A stretch of 64,000 nt of DNA, taken from Pseudarthrobacter cellobiosi. GTDB lineage: Bacteria > Actinomycetota > Actinomycetes > Actinomycetales > Micrococcaceae. The stretch lies in NCBI RefSeq assembly GCF_023913755.1, contig NZ_JAMXBJ010000048.1:124001-188000 (forward strand), in the 5' to 3' direction. The notes beneath the pieces were generated by a model that saw nothing but the letters and a program-made list of their open reading frames with translations, did no database searches and was not told the DNA's origin. Shown here piece by piece: positions 1 to 8,789 of this stretch (position 1 is the stretch's first letter; every line of letters starts with the position of its first letter). The position numbers and the translations under genes are program-made.

Positions 1-179
1 AACCAGCCGGCGAGCAGCCGCCCCAGTGTTGACTTGCCGCTGCCGGACCCGCCGAGCACCGCTGTCAGCGATCCCGCGGCGAAGGACACCTCAAGGCCAG
101 CCAGAACCGGTTCCTGCTCACCGGGGAAGACAAATTTTTCGATACCCGCAGCCAGAGCCGGAGGTGAGCTTTGCGCCAT
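1..179 (-). CDS. ECF transporter ATP-binding protein (EcfA), N-terminal fragment
   Basis: This is the first 59 or so residues of an ABC ATPase; the gene runs off the left edge of the window. Reading down the minus strand from the ATG at 179, the protein begins MAQSSPPALAAG and reaches a clear Walker A motif, GGSGSGKST, near residue 50. Its ATG overlaps the stop codon of the upstream transmembrane gene in a TAATG arrangement, so the two are probably translationally coupled. The gene order S component, T component, A component identifies it as the ATPase of an energy-coupling-factor importer. Because the rest is missing, I cannot tell whether it is a single EcfA or an EcfA-EcfA' fusion. Confidence 0.85.
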   Translation of the reverse strand, partial: MAQSSPPALAAGIEKFVFPGEQEPVLAGLEVSFAAGSLTAVLGGSGSGKSTLGRLLAGW

Positions 180-925
180 TAGTAAGCACCCGCCGTCGGC
201 TGCCATAGGCGCGCGGCGATGGCCGCCACCGCCGCGAGCAGCAGAACCACGCGCACGCACCGCTGGACGCGAGAATTCTGTACCTCGCGGTAACTCGTGT
301 TCGGCCCGGAGCTGCCGAAGCCGCGGGCCTGCAAGGCTGCCGCGCGGGTGCCTGCTTCCTCCACGAGAGCCAGCACCAGGGGAACCGCCTGCCACCGGAA
401 CGCGCCTGCGCGCCCGACAATTCCAGGCCGGATCACCAGGCCGCGCGCCTCCTGAGCCTGCCGGATCCGTCCCAGCCGTGAGCTGATGGCCGGCAACAGC
501 GTCAGGGTAGACGCGAGCACAAACGCGAACCGCGCGTGGACGCCGCGGGTGGACAGGGCAGCAACCAGGTCCGGGACGCTGACGGTGAAGGACCACAGCA
601 GCAGCACCAGCACTGCGGCAGAAAGCTGCGCAGCCCGCTCGAACGCAAAATGGAGGCCTTCCGCGGTGACGCGCGCCGGGCCCCATTGCACCAGAACCGT
701 GATGCCCTCAGGAAAGAACAGTCCATGCAGGGCCAGCAGCGACAGGACCAGCGGAACCAGGATGACCGCCACCACCGGCAGCATCCGGCGCGCCACTCCT
801 CCGGCCACCGACAGGCCCGCGGCCGCGGCGATCACGGCGACGGACAGCGGCCAGCTGCCAGCCGCCGTCGTGATGACTGCCGTGCTGCCGGCAGCCGCCA
901 GCGACGTCAGGGGGTGAAGGCGCAT
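179..925 (-). CDS. ECF transporter transmembrane (T) component
   Basis: This is a 248-residue membrane protein of the EcfT/CbiQ family, which couples ATP hydrolysis by EcfA to movement of the substrate-binding S protein. It has several hydrophobic helices in its N-terminal two thirds. The C-terminal part has the coupling-helix type sequence ARG, seen as EARGLVI and again as QARGFGS, which is the family's Ala-Arg-Gly signature. The open frame extends upstream to 1012, but that would run deep into the preceding gene. I chose the ATG at 925 (MRLHPLTSL), which lies 10 bases after the S-component stop. The gene ends in a TAATG overlap with the ATPase gene. Confidence 0.85.
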   Translation of the reverse strand: MRLHPLTSLAAAGSTAVITTAAGSWPLSVAVIAAAAGLSVAGGVARRMLPVVAVILVPLVLSLLALHGLFFPEGITVLVQWGPARVTAEGLHFAFERAAQLSAAVLVLLLWSFTVSVPDLVAALSTRGVHARFAFVLASTLTLLPAISSRLGRIRQAQEARGLVIRPGIVGRAGAFRWQAVPLVLALVEEAGTRAAALQARGFGSSGPNTSYREVQNSRVQRCVRVVLLLAAVAAIAARLWQPTAGAY

Positions 926-935
926 CAGGGCTGCG

Positions 936-1778
936 TCAGGCGTCCCGGCCGGTGGATTCGCCGGTGGGCTGGCTGATGGATGTTCCCGCAAGCACGCGGT
1001 ACCGCCGGACAAACGGGAACTGCAGGCGGGTGCGGCGCGGCAGGGCGTACACCAGGACGGCCACCAAGGTGAAGACGATGGCCTTGTCCATGGGGTCCGA
1101 GATCAGGGCCTGCTTGGTGATGGCCGCCAGGAGGGTGTCACCCATGGAGCGGAAGGCGCTGACGATGGCACCGGTGGCCAGGCCGGAGGTGCCGCCGAAG
1201 ACGAACGCGGCAACGGGAGCGGAGACCACACCGCCGATGATGCCGGCCAGGAAGCCCGCTACCGGCGCCAGGTAGAAGCGCCGGAACAGGCCGTGGCGTG
1301 CGGCGACGCCGGCCAGGAAGCCGATCAGGGCGGCACCGGCGGCGAACGGCAGGACGGTGGGGTTGAAGAAGGACCAGACGATGCTGCTGAGGGCGCCCGT
1401 GGCTGCTCCGGCGGCGGGTCCGGCCAGGACGGCGATCAGGACGGTGCCGATGGCGTCGAGGTAGAACGGCACCAGGGTGCTGCCCACGAACTGGCCCAGG
1501 ACAATGTTCAGTACCAGTGCCACCGGAATCAGCACCAGCGTGGACACGGGCAGCGTGGGCAGCACGCCGATGATCAGCAGCACCGCGCCCACGAGGAAAC
1601 CGGACAGGGTGATCAGGGCCGAGGCGCTGCCGGGACCGCCGGTGATGTCCGCGGGCTGGTTCAGGACCAGGTAGACGTAGGTGCCGGCGATGGCCAGCGC
1701 TCCGAGGGTTTCCAGCAGGCGGCGGTTCCGGACAGTGGCCGGCGTCGGTGACGGCAGCGCAAGGGAGGGCGATGACAT
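936..1778 (-). CDS. ECF transporter substrate-specific (S) component
   Basis: This 280-residue protein is almost entirely hydrophobic, with about six to eight helices and a basic C-terminal tail. It heads the ECF operon S-T-A, and S components bind the vitamin or metabolite. I do not recognise a ThiT, RibU, BioY or CbrT signature, so the substrate is unknown. A nucleoside hydrolase lies 1.7 kb upstream on the same strand but is separated by a gene on the other strand, so it only weakly hints at a nucleobase or nucleoside. The start ATG at 1778 is preceded by AGAAGGAA. A possible -10 (TAGACT on the minus strand, 1895-1900) would give a leader of about 110 bases. I see no riboswitch I can name in it. 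Confidence 0.8.
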   Translation of the reverse strand: MSSPSLALPSPTPATVRNRRLLETLGALAIAGTYVYLVLNQPADITGGPGSASALITLSGFLVGAVLLIIGVLPTLPVSTLVLIPVALVLNIVLGQFVGSTLVPFYLDAIGTVLIAVLAGPAAGAATGALSSIVWSFFNPTVLPFAAGAALIGFLAGVAARHGLFRRFYLAPVAGFLAGIIGGVVSAPVAAFVFGGTSGLATGAIVSAFRSMGDTLLAAITKQALISDPMDKAIVFTLVAVLVYALPRRTRLQFPFVRRYRVLAGTSISQPTGESTGRDA

Positions 1779-2053
1779 GGCGTTCCTTCTGAGGATGCAG
1801 GCTGTGGCGCCCGGATGGCCCGGGCGGTAAGGAATGCCGCCTATGTCACCTCGGCGGCAGCCGGGGGCGTCTGCGCCGGCCCGGTCCGCGGACCAGTCTA
1901 CCGTCCGGAAATCCGCAAGCCGTGCTGGTCCTTGGAGGCAAGCCCACCACTAGGTTCCGCACTACCTTCCGTCCGCTGGCAGCAGCCAGCCGTACGATGT
2001 GAAGTGGGCTCGTAAACCGCTGCCCGCCCGCCTGGACCTTCCGAAAGGCACAA

Positions 2054-3480
2054 ATGCCGCATTACGACCTGGCCATCATCGGATCCGGATCCGGCAATTC
2101 GCTGATCACCCCGTTCTGGGACGACAGGAAGGTAGCCATGATCGACGCCGGCGTGTTCGGCGGCACATGCCTGAACGTCGGCTGCATCCCCACGAAGATG
2201 TTTGTCTACCCTGCTTCTCTGGCCGCCGCACCCCGGGAGGCCGCCCGGCTGGGTGTAGACCTAAGCCTGGACAAGGTGCGCTGGATTGAACTGCGAGACA
2301 GGATCTTTGGCCGGATCGACGCGATCTCCGAGTCCGGCCGGCGGTACCGGGCCGATGAACTGGCCCATGTGCACCTGTACCAGGAACACGTCCGGTTCAC
2401 CGGTCCACGGACGCTCACCACTGATTCCGGGGTGGCGCTCACCGCGGACCGGGTGGTGGTGGCCGCGGGTTCCCGGGCCGTGCTCCCCGATGTCCCGGGG
2501 ATCGGCCTGCCGCAGGTGCACACCTCGGACACGGTGATGCGCATCGACGGTCCGCCCGAGCGGGTAGTGGTGGTTGGCGGCGGGTACATCGCCGCCGAGT
2601 TCGCTGCCGTGTTCCACGGTTTCGGGGCCTACGTGACGCAGGTGAACCGTTCGCAGCGGCTGCTTCGCGGGAACGACGCCGAAATCGCCGGGCGTTTCGC
2701 CGCGGCGGCGGCCGGCCGTTGGCAGCTCAAGCTTGGCTACTCGCTCCAGGCAGTGGAAGACAACGGCGACGGAAGCGTCACCGTGGTGTTCGCGGACGAC
2801 GACGGCAAACCTCTCCGGGTCGCGGCGGACATCGTACTGATGGCCACCGGGCGGGTGCCGAACACCGACCGGCTGGGCGTGGACGCCGCCGGCTTTGACC
2901 TGGATGAGGACCACACCCTGTCCGTGGACGCGAACCTCCGGGTCCTCGCCGGCGGCAAACCCGTTGACGGCGTCTACGCCCTGGGCGACATCGCCAACAG
3001 CTACCAGCTCAAGCACGTCGCCCGATCCGGGAGGCCCGGGTGGTGGCGCACAACCTGAAACACCCGGACCGGCTCCGGACCATCGACTACACCGCGGTGC
3101 CGTTTGCGGTATTCAGCAATCCGCAGGTGGCCTCCGTGGGCCTGACCGAGGATGAAGCCCGGCAGCAGTCGACAGCGGGGGCGGACATTGTGACCGCAGT
3201 CCAGGACTACGGCTCCACCGCGTACGGCTGGGCCATGGAGGACGAAGAAGGTGTGGTCAAGCTCGTGGCCGAGCGGTCCACCGGCCGCCTGCTCGGCGCG
3301 CACATCATGGGCCACGAGGCCTCGCTCCTGATCCAGCCGCTTGTGCAGGCGATGGCCACTGACGTATCTGTCCACCAGCTCGCGCGGGGCCCGTACTGGA
3401 TCCATCCGGCGCTGACCGAGGTGGTGGAAAACGCCCTGCTGGCGCTGGACGTAGACGTGCACGCCGACGCCCCGCTGTAG
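2054..3480 (+). pseudogene. mtr: mycothione reductase, frameshifted
   Basis: This flavoprotein disulfide reductase would reduce oxidised mycothiol (mycothione) with NADPH. The N-terminal frame (2054-3058) has the FAD-binding IIGSGSGN motif, the redox disulfide GGTCLNVGCIPTK, an NADP-binding VVVGGGYIAAEFA stretch and the second FAD motif YALGDIANS. It then leaves the family sequence after QLKHVA and stops. The dimerisation domain continues in another frame (from about 3028 to 3480, first recognised residues REARVVAHN) and carries the active-site base region YWIHPALTEVVENAL. Only five bases (3023-3027) separate the two frames where three or six are expected, so one base was lost or two gained. 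The span would otherwise encode about 475 residues, normal for the family. The open frame at 3040 is a continuation, not a separate gene. A sequencing error is possible. Confidence 0.85.
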
Positions 3481-3489
3481 GGCGAAGGT

Positions 3490-4515
3490 TCAGCGCAGCC
3501 GCGCCGCGAGGCCGCCGACGGACCGTATCAATTCCCCGAAGGCCTGCTCAGGGTTGTTGTCCGAGACGATCCGGGCATTTGGCGGGTGATTCCACAGGTT
3601 CCTGTAATCGGCCACGGTGGTCCCCATCAGCAGAGGCGATTCAACTTCGACGTCCACGGTGGCCAGGCGGGTTGCGTAATCGAGCGTCCCGGCGGCCACA
3701 CCGGCGGCGAAGTAGTCGTGGACGTGCGCCAAATAGCCCTGGCCGTAGAGACGGTGGAACTCAAAGTAGAAGCGCAGGGCATCTGACAGGTGCCGCACCA
3801 GCGGACTGTCGGCCGTGCTCCTGAGCCCTTCAGGCTGCTTCGGCAGGACCAGCTCCCGCTCACCGCAGCCAGCCGCCTCCGCGAGCCGAAACACATGCTC
3901 GGGCCGCAGCTCGATCCGCTCAGTGGTGTCCAGTGAACAGACAATGGGCAGCCGGTCCACCGGCAAGCCGCGGTAGGCCGCATAAACTTCCTTGGCCGCC
4001 TGCGGATCAACGTGCGTATTCCATTCGGCGGTGGGAGTGGTGTTCCCCTGGTGGTAGAAACTTCCTCCCATGATCACCACCCGCCCCAGCAGTTCGGGCA
4101 GCCGAGGTTCTCGCCGGATGGCCAAGGCGAAATTGGTCAGCGGCGCCGTGATCAGGGCTGTGAGCTCGCCCGGATGTGCACGGGCGGCCTCCACCCAGAC
4201 GTCGGCGGCGTGCCGTGCCGAAACCGTCCCGGACGGCGGCGGCAGGACGGCGTGGCCAATGCCCTGGGGTCCGTGGGTTTCCGGCGTGGTCACCAGCGGG
4301 ATAGCCAGCGGAACTTCCGCACCGACGGCGACCTCCACCCCTGTGCGTCCGCACAGCTCCAGCATGGCGAGCGTGTTTCGCGCCACCTGGTGTGCGTCCA
4401 CGTTCCCGGGCGACGCCGTCACCGCCACGAACTCCACCTCCGGCAAGGAGGCCAGGTAAGCCAGCGCCAGGGCATCGTCGATCCCGGTATCCACGTCCAG
4501 CAGCAGCCTGGTCAT
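3490..4515 (-). CDS. nucleoside hydrolase (IunH family)
   Basis: This 341-residue protein belongs to the inosine-uridine nucleoside N-ribohydrolase family, which cleaves the N-glycosidic bond of nucleosides for salvage. Its N-terminus carries the calcium- and ribose-binding motif as DVDTGIDDALAL. It also has the conserved ALITAPLTNFA stretch and VIMGGSFYHQGN followed by EWNTHVDPQAA. The substrate range cannot be read from sequence. It is the last gene of the minus-strand run that begins with dxs, 12 bases after the aldo/keto reductase stop. Its 3' end lies 9 bases from the convergent mycothione reductase stop. Confidence 0.88.
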   Translation of the reverse strand: MTRLLLDVDTGIDDALALAYLASLPEVEFVAVTASPGNVDAHQVARNTLAMLELCGRTGVEVAVGAEVPLAIPLVTTPETHGPQGIGHAVLPPPSGTVSARHAADVWVEAARAHPGELTALITAPLTNFALAIRREPRLPELLGRVVIMGGSFYHQGNTTPTAEWNTHVDPQAAKEVYAAYRGLPVDRLPIVCSLDTTERIELRPEHVFRLAEAAGCGERELVLPKQPEGLRSTADSPLVRHLSDALRFYFEFHRLYGQGYLAHVHDYFAAGVAAGTLDYATRLATVDVEVESPLLMGTTVADYRNLWNHPPNARIVSDNNPEQAFGELIRSVGGLAARLR

Positions 4516-4527
4516 CGTCAGGGTTTC

Positions 4528-5505
4528 CTAAAAGAGTGCCGCTTGGGGGACCTTCGGGAAGATCGCATCCAGTTCCGCGAGCTCCGCCGGCGACGGCGCC
4601 CAGGCAACAGCGGCCGCATTTTCGCGGATCTGCTCCGGCCTGGTGGCCCCGGCGATCACGCTGCTGACGGCAGGCTGGGCAGCGAGCCAGGAGAAGGCCA
4701 CCTGAATCTCGGTCAGGTCGCGCTCTGCCGCGAAGGAACTGAAACGATGGAGCTGGTCCCAGTCGGCGTCGTGCACCATGTTGGTCCGCGTATGGCTCAG
4801 CCGCGAGCCGGACGGGGCCGAGCCCGGCGAATACTTGCCCGTCAGCAGGCCGTTGGCCAGCGGGAAGTACGGCAGGACGCCCAGGCCGTAGGCTTCTGCG
4901 GCAGGGGTGACCTCCAGTTCGGCCCGGCGGTCCAGAAGGTTGTAGTGGTTCTGCGTGGAGATGAAACGCGTGCCGCCGGCTGCCCTGGCCACAAATTCCG
5001 CCTCGGCAATCTGCCAGCCGGCGCGGTTTGAGTGTCCGATGTAGCGGACCTTGCCGCTGCTCACCAGGTCATCCAGGGCGCCCAGCGTCTCTTCGATGGG
5101 GGTCAGGGGGTCCGGGGTGTGGAACTGGTAAAGGTCGATCCAGTCCGTGCCCAGCCGCCGCAGCGAGGCCTCCACCGCACGGACGATGTAGCGCCGGGAC
5201 CCCCGGGCCCCAAAGTCGTTGCCATTGGCACCCCGGACGTCCATGCCGAACTTGGTGGCTACCACCGCATCATCCCGCTTGCCGGCCAGCGCCTTGCCCA
5301 GCATCGTCTCGCTGAGTCCGGGCTCGCGCCCGTAGTTGTCAGCGACGTCGAAAAGCGTCATGCCGGCGTCGAGGGCGGCATGGACGACGGCGTCAGTCCC
5401 CGCCTGCGATTCGGTCACCGTGCTGGCGCGGCCCAGGTTGTTGCAGCCGAGCCCCACCACGGAGACGGTCAGCCCGGAGTTGCCCAGGCGTCGGTAGTCA
5501 GGCAT
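4528..5505 (-). CDS. aldo/keto reductase
   Basis: This is a 325-residue TIM-barrel oxidoreductase of the aldo/keto reductase superfamily and probably uses NADPH. The N-terminus YRRLGNSGLTVSVVGLGCNN is typical of the YajO/Tas-like and beta-subunit-like branches. The catalytic tetrad is visible as Asp and Tyr in DVADNYGREPGLSE, Lys in VVATKFG and a histidine in RYIGHSNR. The C-terminal part has the usual phosphate-binding region (SSVIAGATRPEQIREN). The natural substrate is unknown. It sits between an unrecognised gene (11 bases upstream) and the nucleoside hydrolase, probably in the same transcript. Confidence 0.88.
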   Translation of the reverse strand: MPDYRRLGNSGLTVSVVGLGCNNLGRASTVTESQAGTDAVVHAALDAGMTLFDVADNYGREPGLSETMLGKALAGKRDDAVVATKFGMDVRGANGNDFGARGSRRYIVRAVEASLRRLGTDWIDLYQFHTPDPLTPIEETLGALDDLVSSGKVRYIGHSNRAGWQIAEAEFVARAAGGTRFISTQNHYNLLDRRAELEVTPAAEAYGLGVLPYFPLANGLLTGKYSPGSAPSGSRLSHTRTNMVHDADWDQLHRFSSFAAERDLTEIQVAFSWLAAQPAVSSVIAGATRPEQIRENAAAVAWAPSPAELAELDAIFPKVPQAALF

Positions 5506-5516
5506 GGATTTCCCGT

Positions 5517-6077
5517 CTAGAGGCTGAAGGTGTTGGCAGGCTTCGGGGAGTGCTTGAGTTTGAAGTTGTCCGGTTCGTTGAAGGGCGCGGCGCCGATGCT
5601 GAGCTTGGTGAAGTCGAGGTCTTCCCCACGGCTGCAGACCTTGATGGCGCTGACGGCCTTGTTCACTTCGGGGCAGAGGCAGACGATGTTCAGTTTGTAG
5701 TCGCTGAACTCCGAGCGTTCCACGGTTCCCAGGCCCCGCCAGGCCAGGTGGCTAATGAGGGCGTCTTTCGCCTTTTCCTCAAGGTAGCGGTCACGGTCGG
5801 TGCCCTCCTTGGTTTTGAGGGCAAACTGCGCCACTACCCAGAACTGGTCCTCGTCGGAGATTTCGGCGAAGCCGTCCTCTGCGCACTGCACGGCAAAGGC
5901 ATCCATCAGGCCCTCCACCGCAGCGGCGTCAGCCACATCGGTCTCTTCGGTTTTGCTCTGGTGGCCAACCACGCCGTAGTTCATCACAAACTGGCTGTAG
6001 TCCTCGTCGAACCAGCCTTCACGGAAGTGCAGTACTCCCTCGTCGTCCCGTTTGTAGACCCTGATGATTCCGCTCAT
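5517..6077 (-). CDS. uncharacterised protein, possibly WGR-like at N-terminus
   Basis: I do not recognise this 186-residue soluble, acidic protein with certainty. No signal peptide or membrane segment is visible. The first 45 residues ([14 protein letters not shown], then HFREGWFDEDYSQF, NYGVVGHQSKT) resemble a WGR-type fold in the spacing of aromatic residues and glycines; this is an impression, not a motif match. The C-terminal part holds several cysteines (VCLCPEVNKA, KVCSRGE). The frame opens at 6098, but the ATG at 6077 overlaps the TGA of the DUF402 gene in the ATGA manner, so I take 6077 as the start. The overlap suggests co-translation with DUF402 and dxs. Confidence 0.7.
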   Translation of the reverse strand: MSGIIRVYKRDDEGVLHFREGWFDEDYSQFVMNYGVVGHQSKTEETDVADAAAVEGLMDAFAVQCAEDGFAEISDEDQFWVVAQFALKTKEGTDRDRYLEEKAKDALISHLAWRGLGTVERSEFSDYKLNIVCLCPEVNKAVSAIKVCSRGEDLDFTKLSIGAAPFNEPDNFKLKHSPKPANTFSL

Positions 6078-6691
6078 GACCGTCCCTTCGTGAACCATTC
6101 GTCGTCTGTACCGTCGAATGGTGCGTGCTGTGCCTTGACGGCCTGATAAAGCTCATCCGCGGCAGCCTGGATGTCATCCACCAGCCGGTCCGGGTAATTC
6201 ATGGCGATGCGGTGTTCGGCGAACTCGTCCTGGTCATCGATGAAGACGCCCCGGCCGGCCATGCGGATCACGTCCAGGTCCATGTCGATCACATGGAACT
6301 CGGTGACCGCGGGCCGGATGTCCGTCCATTCGTGGGAGACGGCGAGGTCAACGTAGACCCTGACCCCGCTGGGGTGGGCGTCGTCGTAGAACGTGGCCAC
6401 CCAGTCTCCGGACCGCGGCACCAGCAGCACGGCGTCGGATGCTGTGTAAAAGGCAGCGCCCGGGCGCGAACAGAATTCGTTGGTTCCCTGGAAGATCCAC
6501 CAGCCGTGCCGGTCCTCGCCGAGGTACCGCCCCGGAACAACCCAGTGGGCCTTTCCGTTCCATTTCCGGTTCCGGGCCACCACCAACTGGCCTGGCTGCA
6601 GTCCCGCGGGAACGCGGGTGGTGCTGGTGTGCCTCGCCGGGCTTGAATCCCCGACGGCGGCCGGATACTTCAGTGCGTCTTCTTCCCTCAC
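6074..6691 (-). CDS. DUF402 domain protein
   Basis: This 205-residue soluble protein matches the DUF402 family (FomD/UPF0374-like). It has the basic-aromatic core [19 protein letters not shown], then [15 protein letters not shown] and the acidic stretch [12 protein letters not shown] with FIDDQDEF, which supplies the conserved acidic metal ligands of the family. Some family members are nucleoside diphosphate or cytidylyl phosphonate hydrolases, but the role here is unknown. The start is a GTG at 6691 that overlaps the dxs stop as GTGA, and its own stop overlaps the next gene as ATGA. Three genes are therefore chained by overlaps behind dxs. Confidence 0.8.
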   Translation of the reverse strand: MREEDALKYPAAVGDSSPARHTSTTRVPAGLQPGQLVVARNRKWNGKAHWVVPGRYLGEDRHGWWIFQGTNEFCSRPGAAFYTASDAVLLVPRSGDWVATFYDDAHPSGVRVYVDLAVSHEWTDIRPAVTEFHVIDMDLDVIRMAGRGVFIDDQDEFAEHRIAMNYPDRLVDDIQAAADELYQAVKAQHAPFDGTDDEWFTKGRS

Positions 6692-8661
6692 AGGATGGGC
6701 AGGCTTCCGGTGGTGGGGTGCTCCTGGCCTGGCAGGGGGCGCGCGAAGGGGACCTTTGTGCCCAAAACCTGGGCGACGACGTCATGCGTGATCTGCTGGG
6801 CCGTCAGCCCGACGCGCTCCAGCACCTGGCTGCGCGTACCGTGGTCCAGGAACTCCGCGGGGAGCCCGACCTCGTTCAGCGCGGTGTCAACGCCGGCTGC
6901 GCGCATTTCCTGGCGGATCCGCGATCCGACGCCGCCTGCCCTGATGCCGTCCTCGATGCAGACGACCAGCCGGTGGTGGGAGGCCAGCGCAATGATGGAG
7001 CGCCGTACGGGCAGCACCCAGCGCGGGTCCACCACGGTGGTGCTGATGCCTTGCGCGCCAAGGCGGTTGGAGACGTCGAGGGCCAGTTCGGACATAGCTC
7101 CGACGCTGACGATCAGGACATCGTTTTCGGTGGACCCGGCCGGCCGGCGGGCCAGGACGTCAACACCGTCGCCCAGCCGCTCGATGGCCTCCACTTCGGC
7201 GCCCACGGTGCCCTTGGAGAAGCGCACCACGGTGGGGGCGTCGTTGATGGCCACGGCCTCGCGCAGTTCTTCCCGCAGCCGGGAGGCGTCGCGCGGCGCG
7301 GCGAGGTGGAGTCCGGGCACGATCTGGACCATTGCCATGTCCCACATGCCGTGATGGCTGGCCCCGTCCGGCCCGGTGACGCCGGCGCGGTCCAGGACGA
7401 TGGTGACGCCGGCTTTGTGCAGTGCCACGTCCATCAGGAGCTGGTCAAAGGCGCGGTTCAGGAAGGTGGCATATACGGCCACCACGGGGTGGAGCCCGCC
7501 GAAAGCCATGCCGGCGGCGGACGTCAGTGCATGCTGCTCGGCGATGCCGACGTCGATCACCCGGTCCGGATGCTTGGCCGCAAACTTGTGCAGGCCCACG
7601 GGAATGAGCATGGCCCCGGTGATGCCCACAATGTCGGGGCGTTCATCGGCGATCTTCGCGATCTCGTCGGCGAAAACAGATGTCCAGGACTGTGCCCCGG
7701 AGACTCCCGTCGGTTCGCCCGTTTCCGGATCGATAATGCCGACGGCGTGGAACTGGTCCGCTTCATGGGCCCGGGCCGGGGCGTAACCGTGGCCTTTTTC
7801 GGTCATGGCGTGGACAATCACCGGGCCGGCGTAGTTCCTGGCCGTGGACAGTGCGTGCTCCATGGCCTGCAGGTTGTGGCCGTCAACCGGGCCGATGTAC
7901 TTCATGCCGAGGTCTTCGAACATACCCTGCGGCGCCCACCAGTCCTTGATGCCTTTTTTCATGGCATGCAGGCTCTTGTAGGTGAACTGGCCTATGGGGC
8001 CGCCGTTCTGGAGCTTCTTTTTCCACCAGTCCAGCGTGCCCTCATAGGCAGGGGCGGCGCGGAACGAGTCGATGGTGGGGCGCAGTGAGGCAAGGTAGTC
8101 CGCGAAGCCGCCCACCGTGGGGGCATAGGAGCGGCCGTTGTCGTTGACCACGATCACCACGCGGCGGCGCTTGTCCGCCGCAATGTTGTTGATGGCTTCC
8201 CAGGCCATGCCGCCGGTCAGGGCGCCGTCACCGACAACCGCGACGGTGTAGCGGTCGCCTTCCCCGGTCAACTGCCGTGCCCGGGATATGCCGTCCGCCC
8301 AGGAGAGGGAGGAGGAAGCGTGGGAGCTTTCCACAATGTCATGCTCGGACTCGGCGCGGGACGGGTAGCCGGACATGCCGCCCTGCTGGCGCAGGGTACT
8401 GAAGTCCTGGCGGCCGGTGAGGAGCTTGTGCACGTAGGACTGGTGGCCCGTGTCGAACACGATGCTGTCGCGGGGCGAATCGAAGATGCGGTGCACGGCA
8501 AGGGTCAGTTCCACAACGCCGAGGTTGGGTCCGAGGTGTCCACCTGTCTGGGAGACGTTGGTGATCAGGAAACTCCTGACCTCAGCGGCCAGCTCTTCGA
8601 GCTGCCCTTGAGAAAGCTGGTTCAGGTCCTGCGGATTCCGGATGGTGTCCAAGATTCCCAA
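6688..8661 (-). CDS. dxs: 1-deoxy-D-xylulose-5-phosphate synthase
   Basis: DXS condenses pyruvate and glyceraldehyde 3-phosphate in a thiamine-diphosphate-dependent first step of the MEP isoprenoid pathway and also feeds thiamine and pyridoxal synthesis. The 657-residue length is normal. The N-terminus has [14 protein letters not shown] with the catalytic His near residue 42. The ThDP/Mg motif begins [13 protein letters not shown] at about residue 144 and ends in INNI. The transketolase-like middle carries [10 protein letters not shown] with the ThDP-activating Glu and [16 protein letters not shown]. The C-terminal domain is complete. It is the first gene of a five-gene minus-strand run. The ATG at 8661 follows GAAGGAGGGG, a strong ribosome-binding site. 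Confidence 0.96.
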   Translation of the reverse strand: MGILDTIRNPQDLNQLSQGQLEELAAEVRSFLITNVSQTGGHLGPNLGVVELTLAVHRIFDSPRDSIVFDTGHQSYVHKLLTGRQDFSTLRQQGGMSGYPSRAESEHDIVESSHASSSLSWADGISRARQLTGEGDRYTVAVVGDGALTGGMAWEAINNIAADKRRRVVIVVNDNGRSYAPTVGGFADYLASLRPTIDSFRAAPAYEGTLDWWKKKLQNGGPIGQFTYKSLHAMKKGIKDWWAPQGMFEDLGMKYIGPVDGHNLQAMEHALSTARNYAGPVIVHAMTEKGHGYAPARAHEADQFHAVGIIDPETGEPTGVSGAQSWTSVFADEIAKIADERPDIVGITGAMLIPVGLHKFAAKHPDRVIDVGIAEQHALTSAAGMAFGGLHPVVAVYATFLNRAFDQLLMDVALHKAGVTIVLDRAGVTGPDGASHHGMWDMAMVQIVPGLHLAAPRDASRLREELREAVAINDAPTVVRFSKGTVGAEVEAIERLGDGVDVLARRPAGSTENDVLIVSVGAMSELALDVSNRLGAQGISTTVVDPRWVLPVRRSIIALASHHRLVVCIEDGIRAGGVGSRIRQEMRAAGVDTALNEVGLPAEFLDHGTRSQVLERVGLTAQQITHDVVAQVLGTKVPFARPLPGQEHPTTGSLPIL

Positions 8662-8723
8662 TGACCCCTCCTTCGGGTGGTAGACGTGCCTGTTAACTCT
8701 AACGCCTCGCGGAAATGCAAAGC

Positions 8724-8760
8724 CGAAGCCCCGGCTGGTCGGTGACCGGCCGGGGCTTCG
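8724..8760 (-). terminator. intrinsic-type terminator of acnA
   Basis: A 17-bp stem (8724-8740 with 8744-8760, one non-Watson-Crick position) with a 3-base loop lies just after the acnA stop and before dxs. On the minus strand it is followed by a moderately T-rich stretch (GCTTTGCATTTCC). It separates aconitase from the dxs transcript. Confidence 0.75.
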
Positions 8761-8789
8761 AAGGAGTGCTGCGTGGGTTCAGATTCCGG

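Noticed and set aside
1779..2053. A vitamin riboswitch before the ECF S gene
   Set aside because: The leader of about 110 bases is GC-rich with several possible stems, but no TPP, cobalamin, FMN or preQ1 core motif is visible.
3040..3480. A separate small gene of 146 codons after the mycothione reductase
   Set aside because: Its sequence is the family's own dimerisation domain, starting mid-domain and with no ribosome-binding site. It is the second half of a frameshifted gene.
6439..8088. Long open frame of 549 codons on the plus strand across dxs
   Set aside because: It lies antisense to dxs, which has all its motifs, and its translation is a low-complexity Gly/Asp/His/Arg mixture typical of the opposite strand of GC-rich genes.
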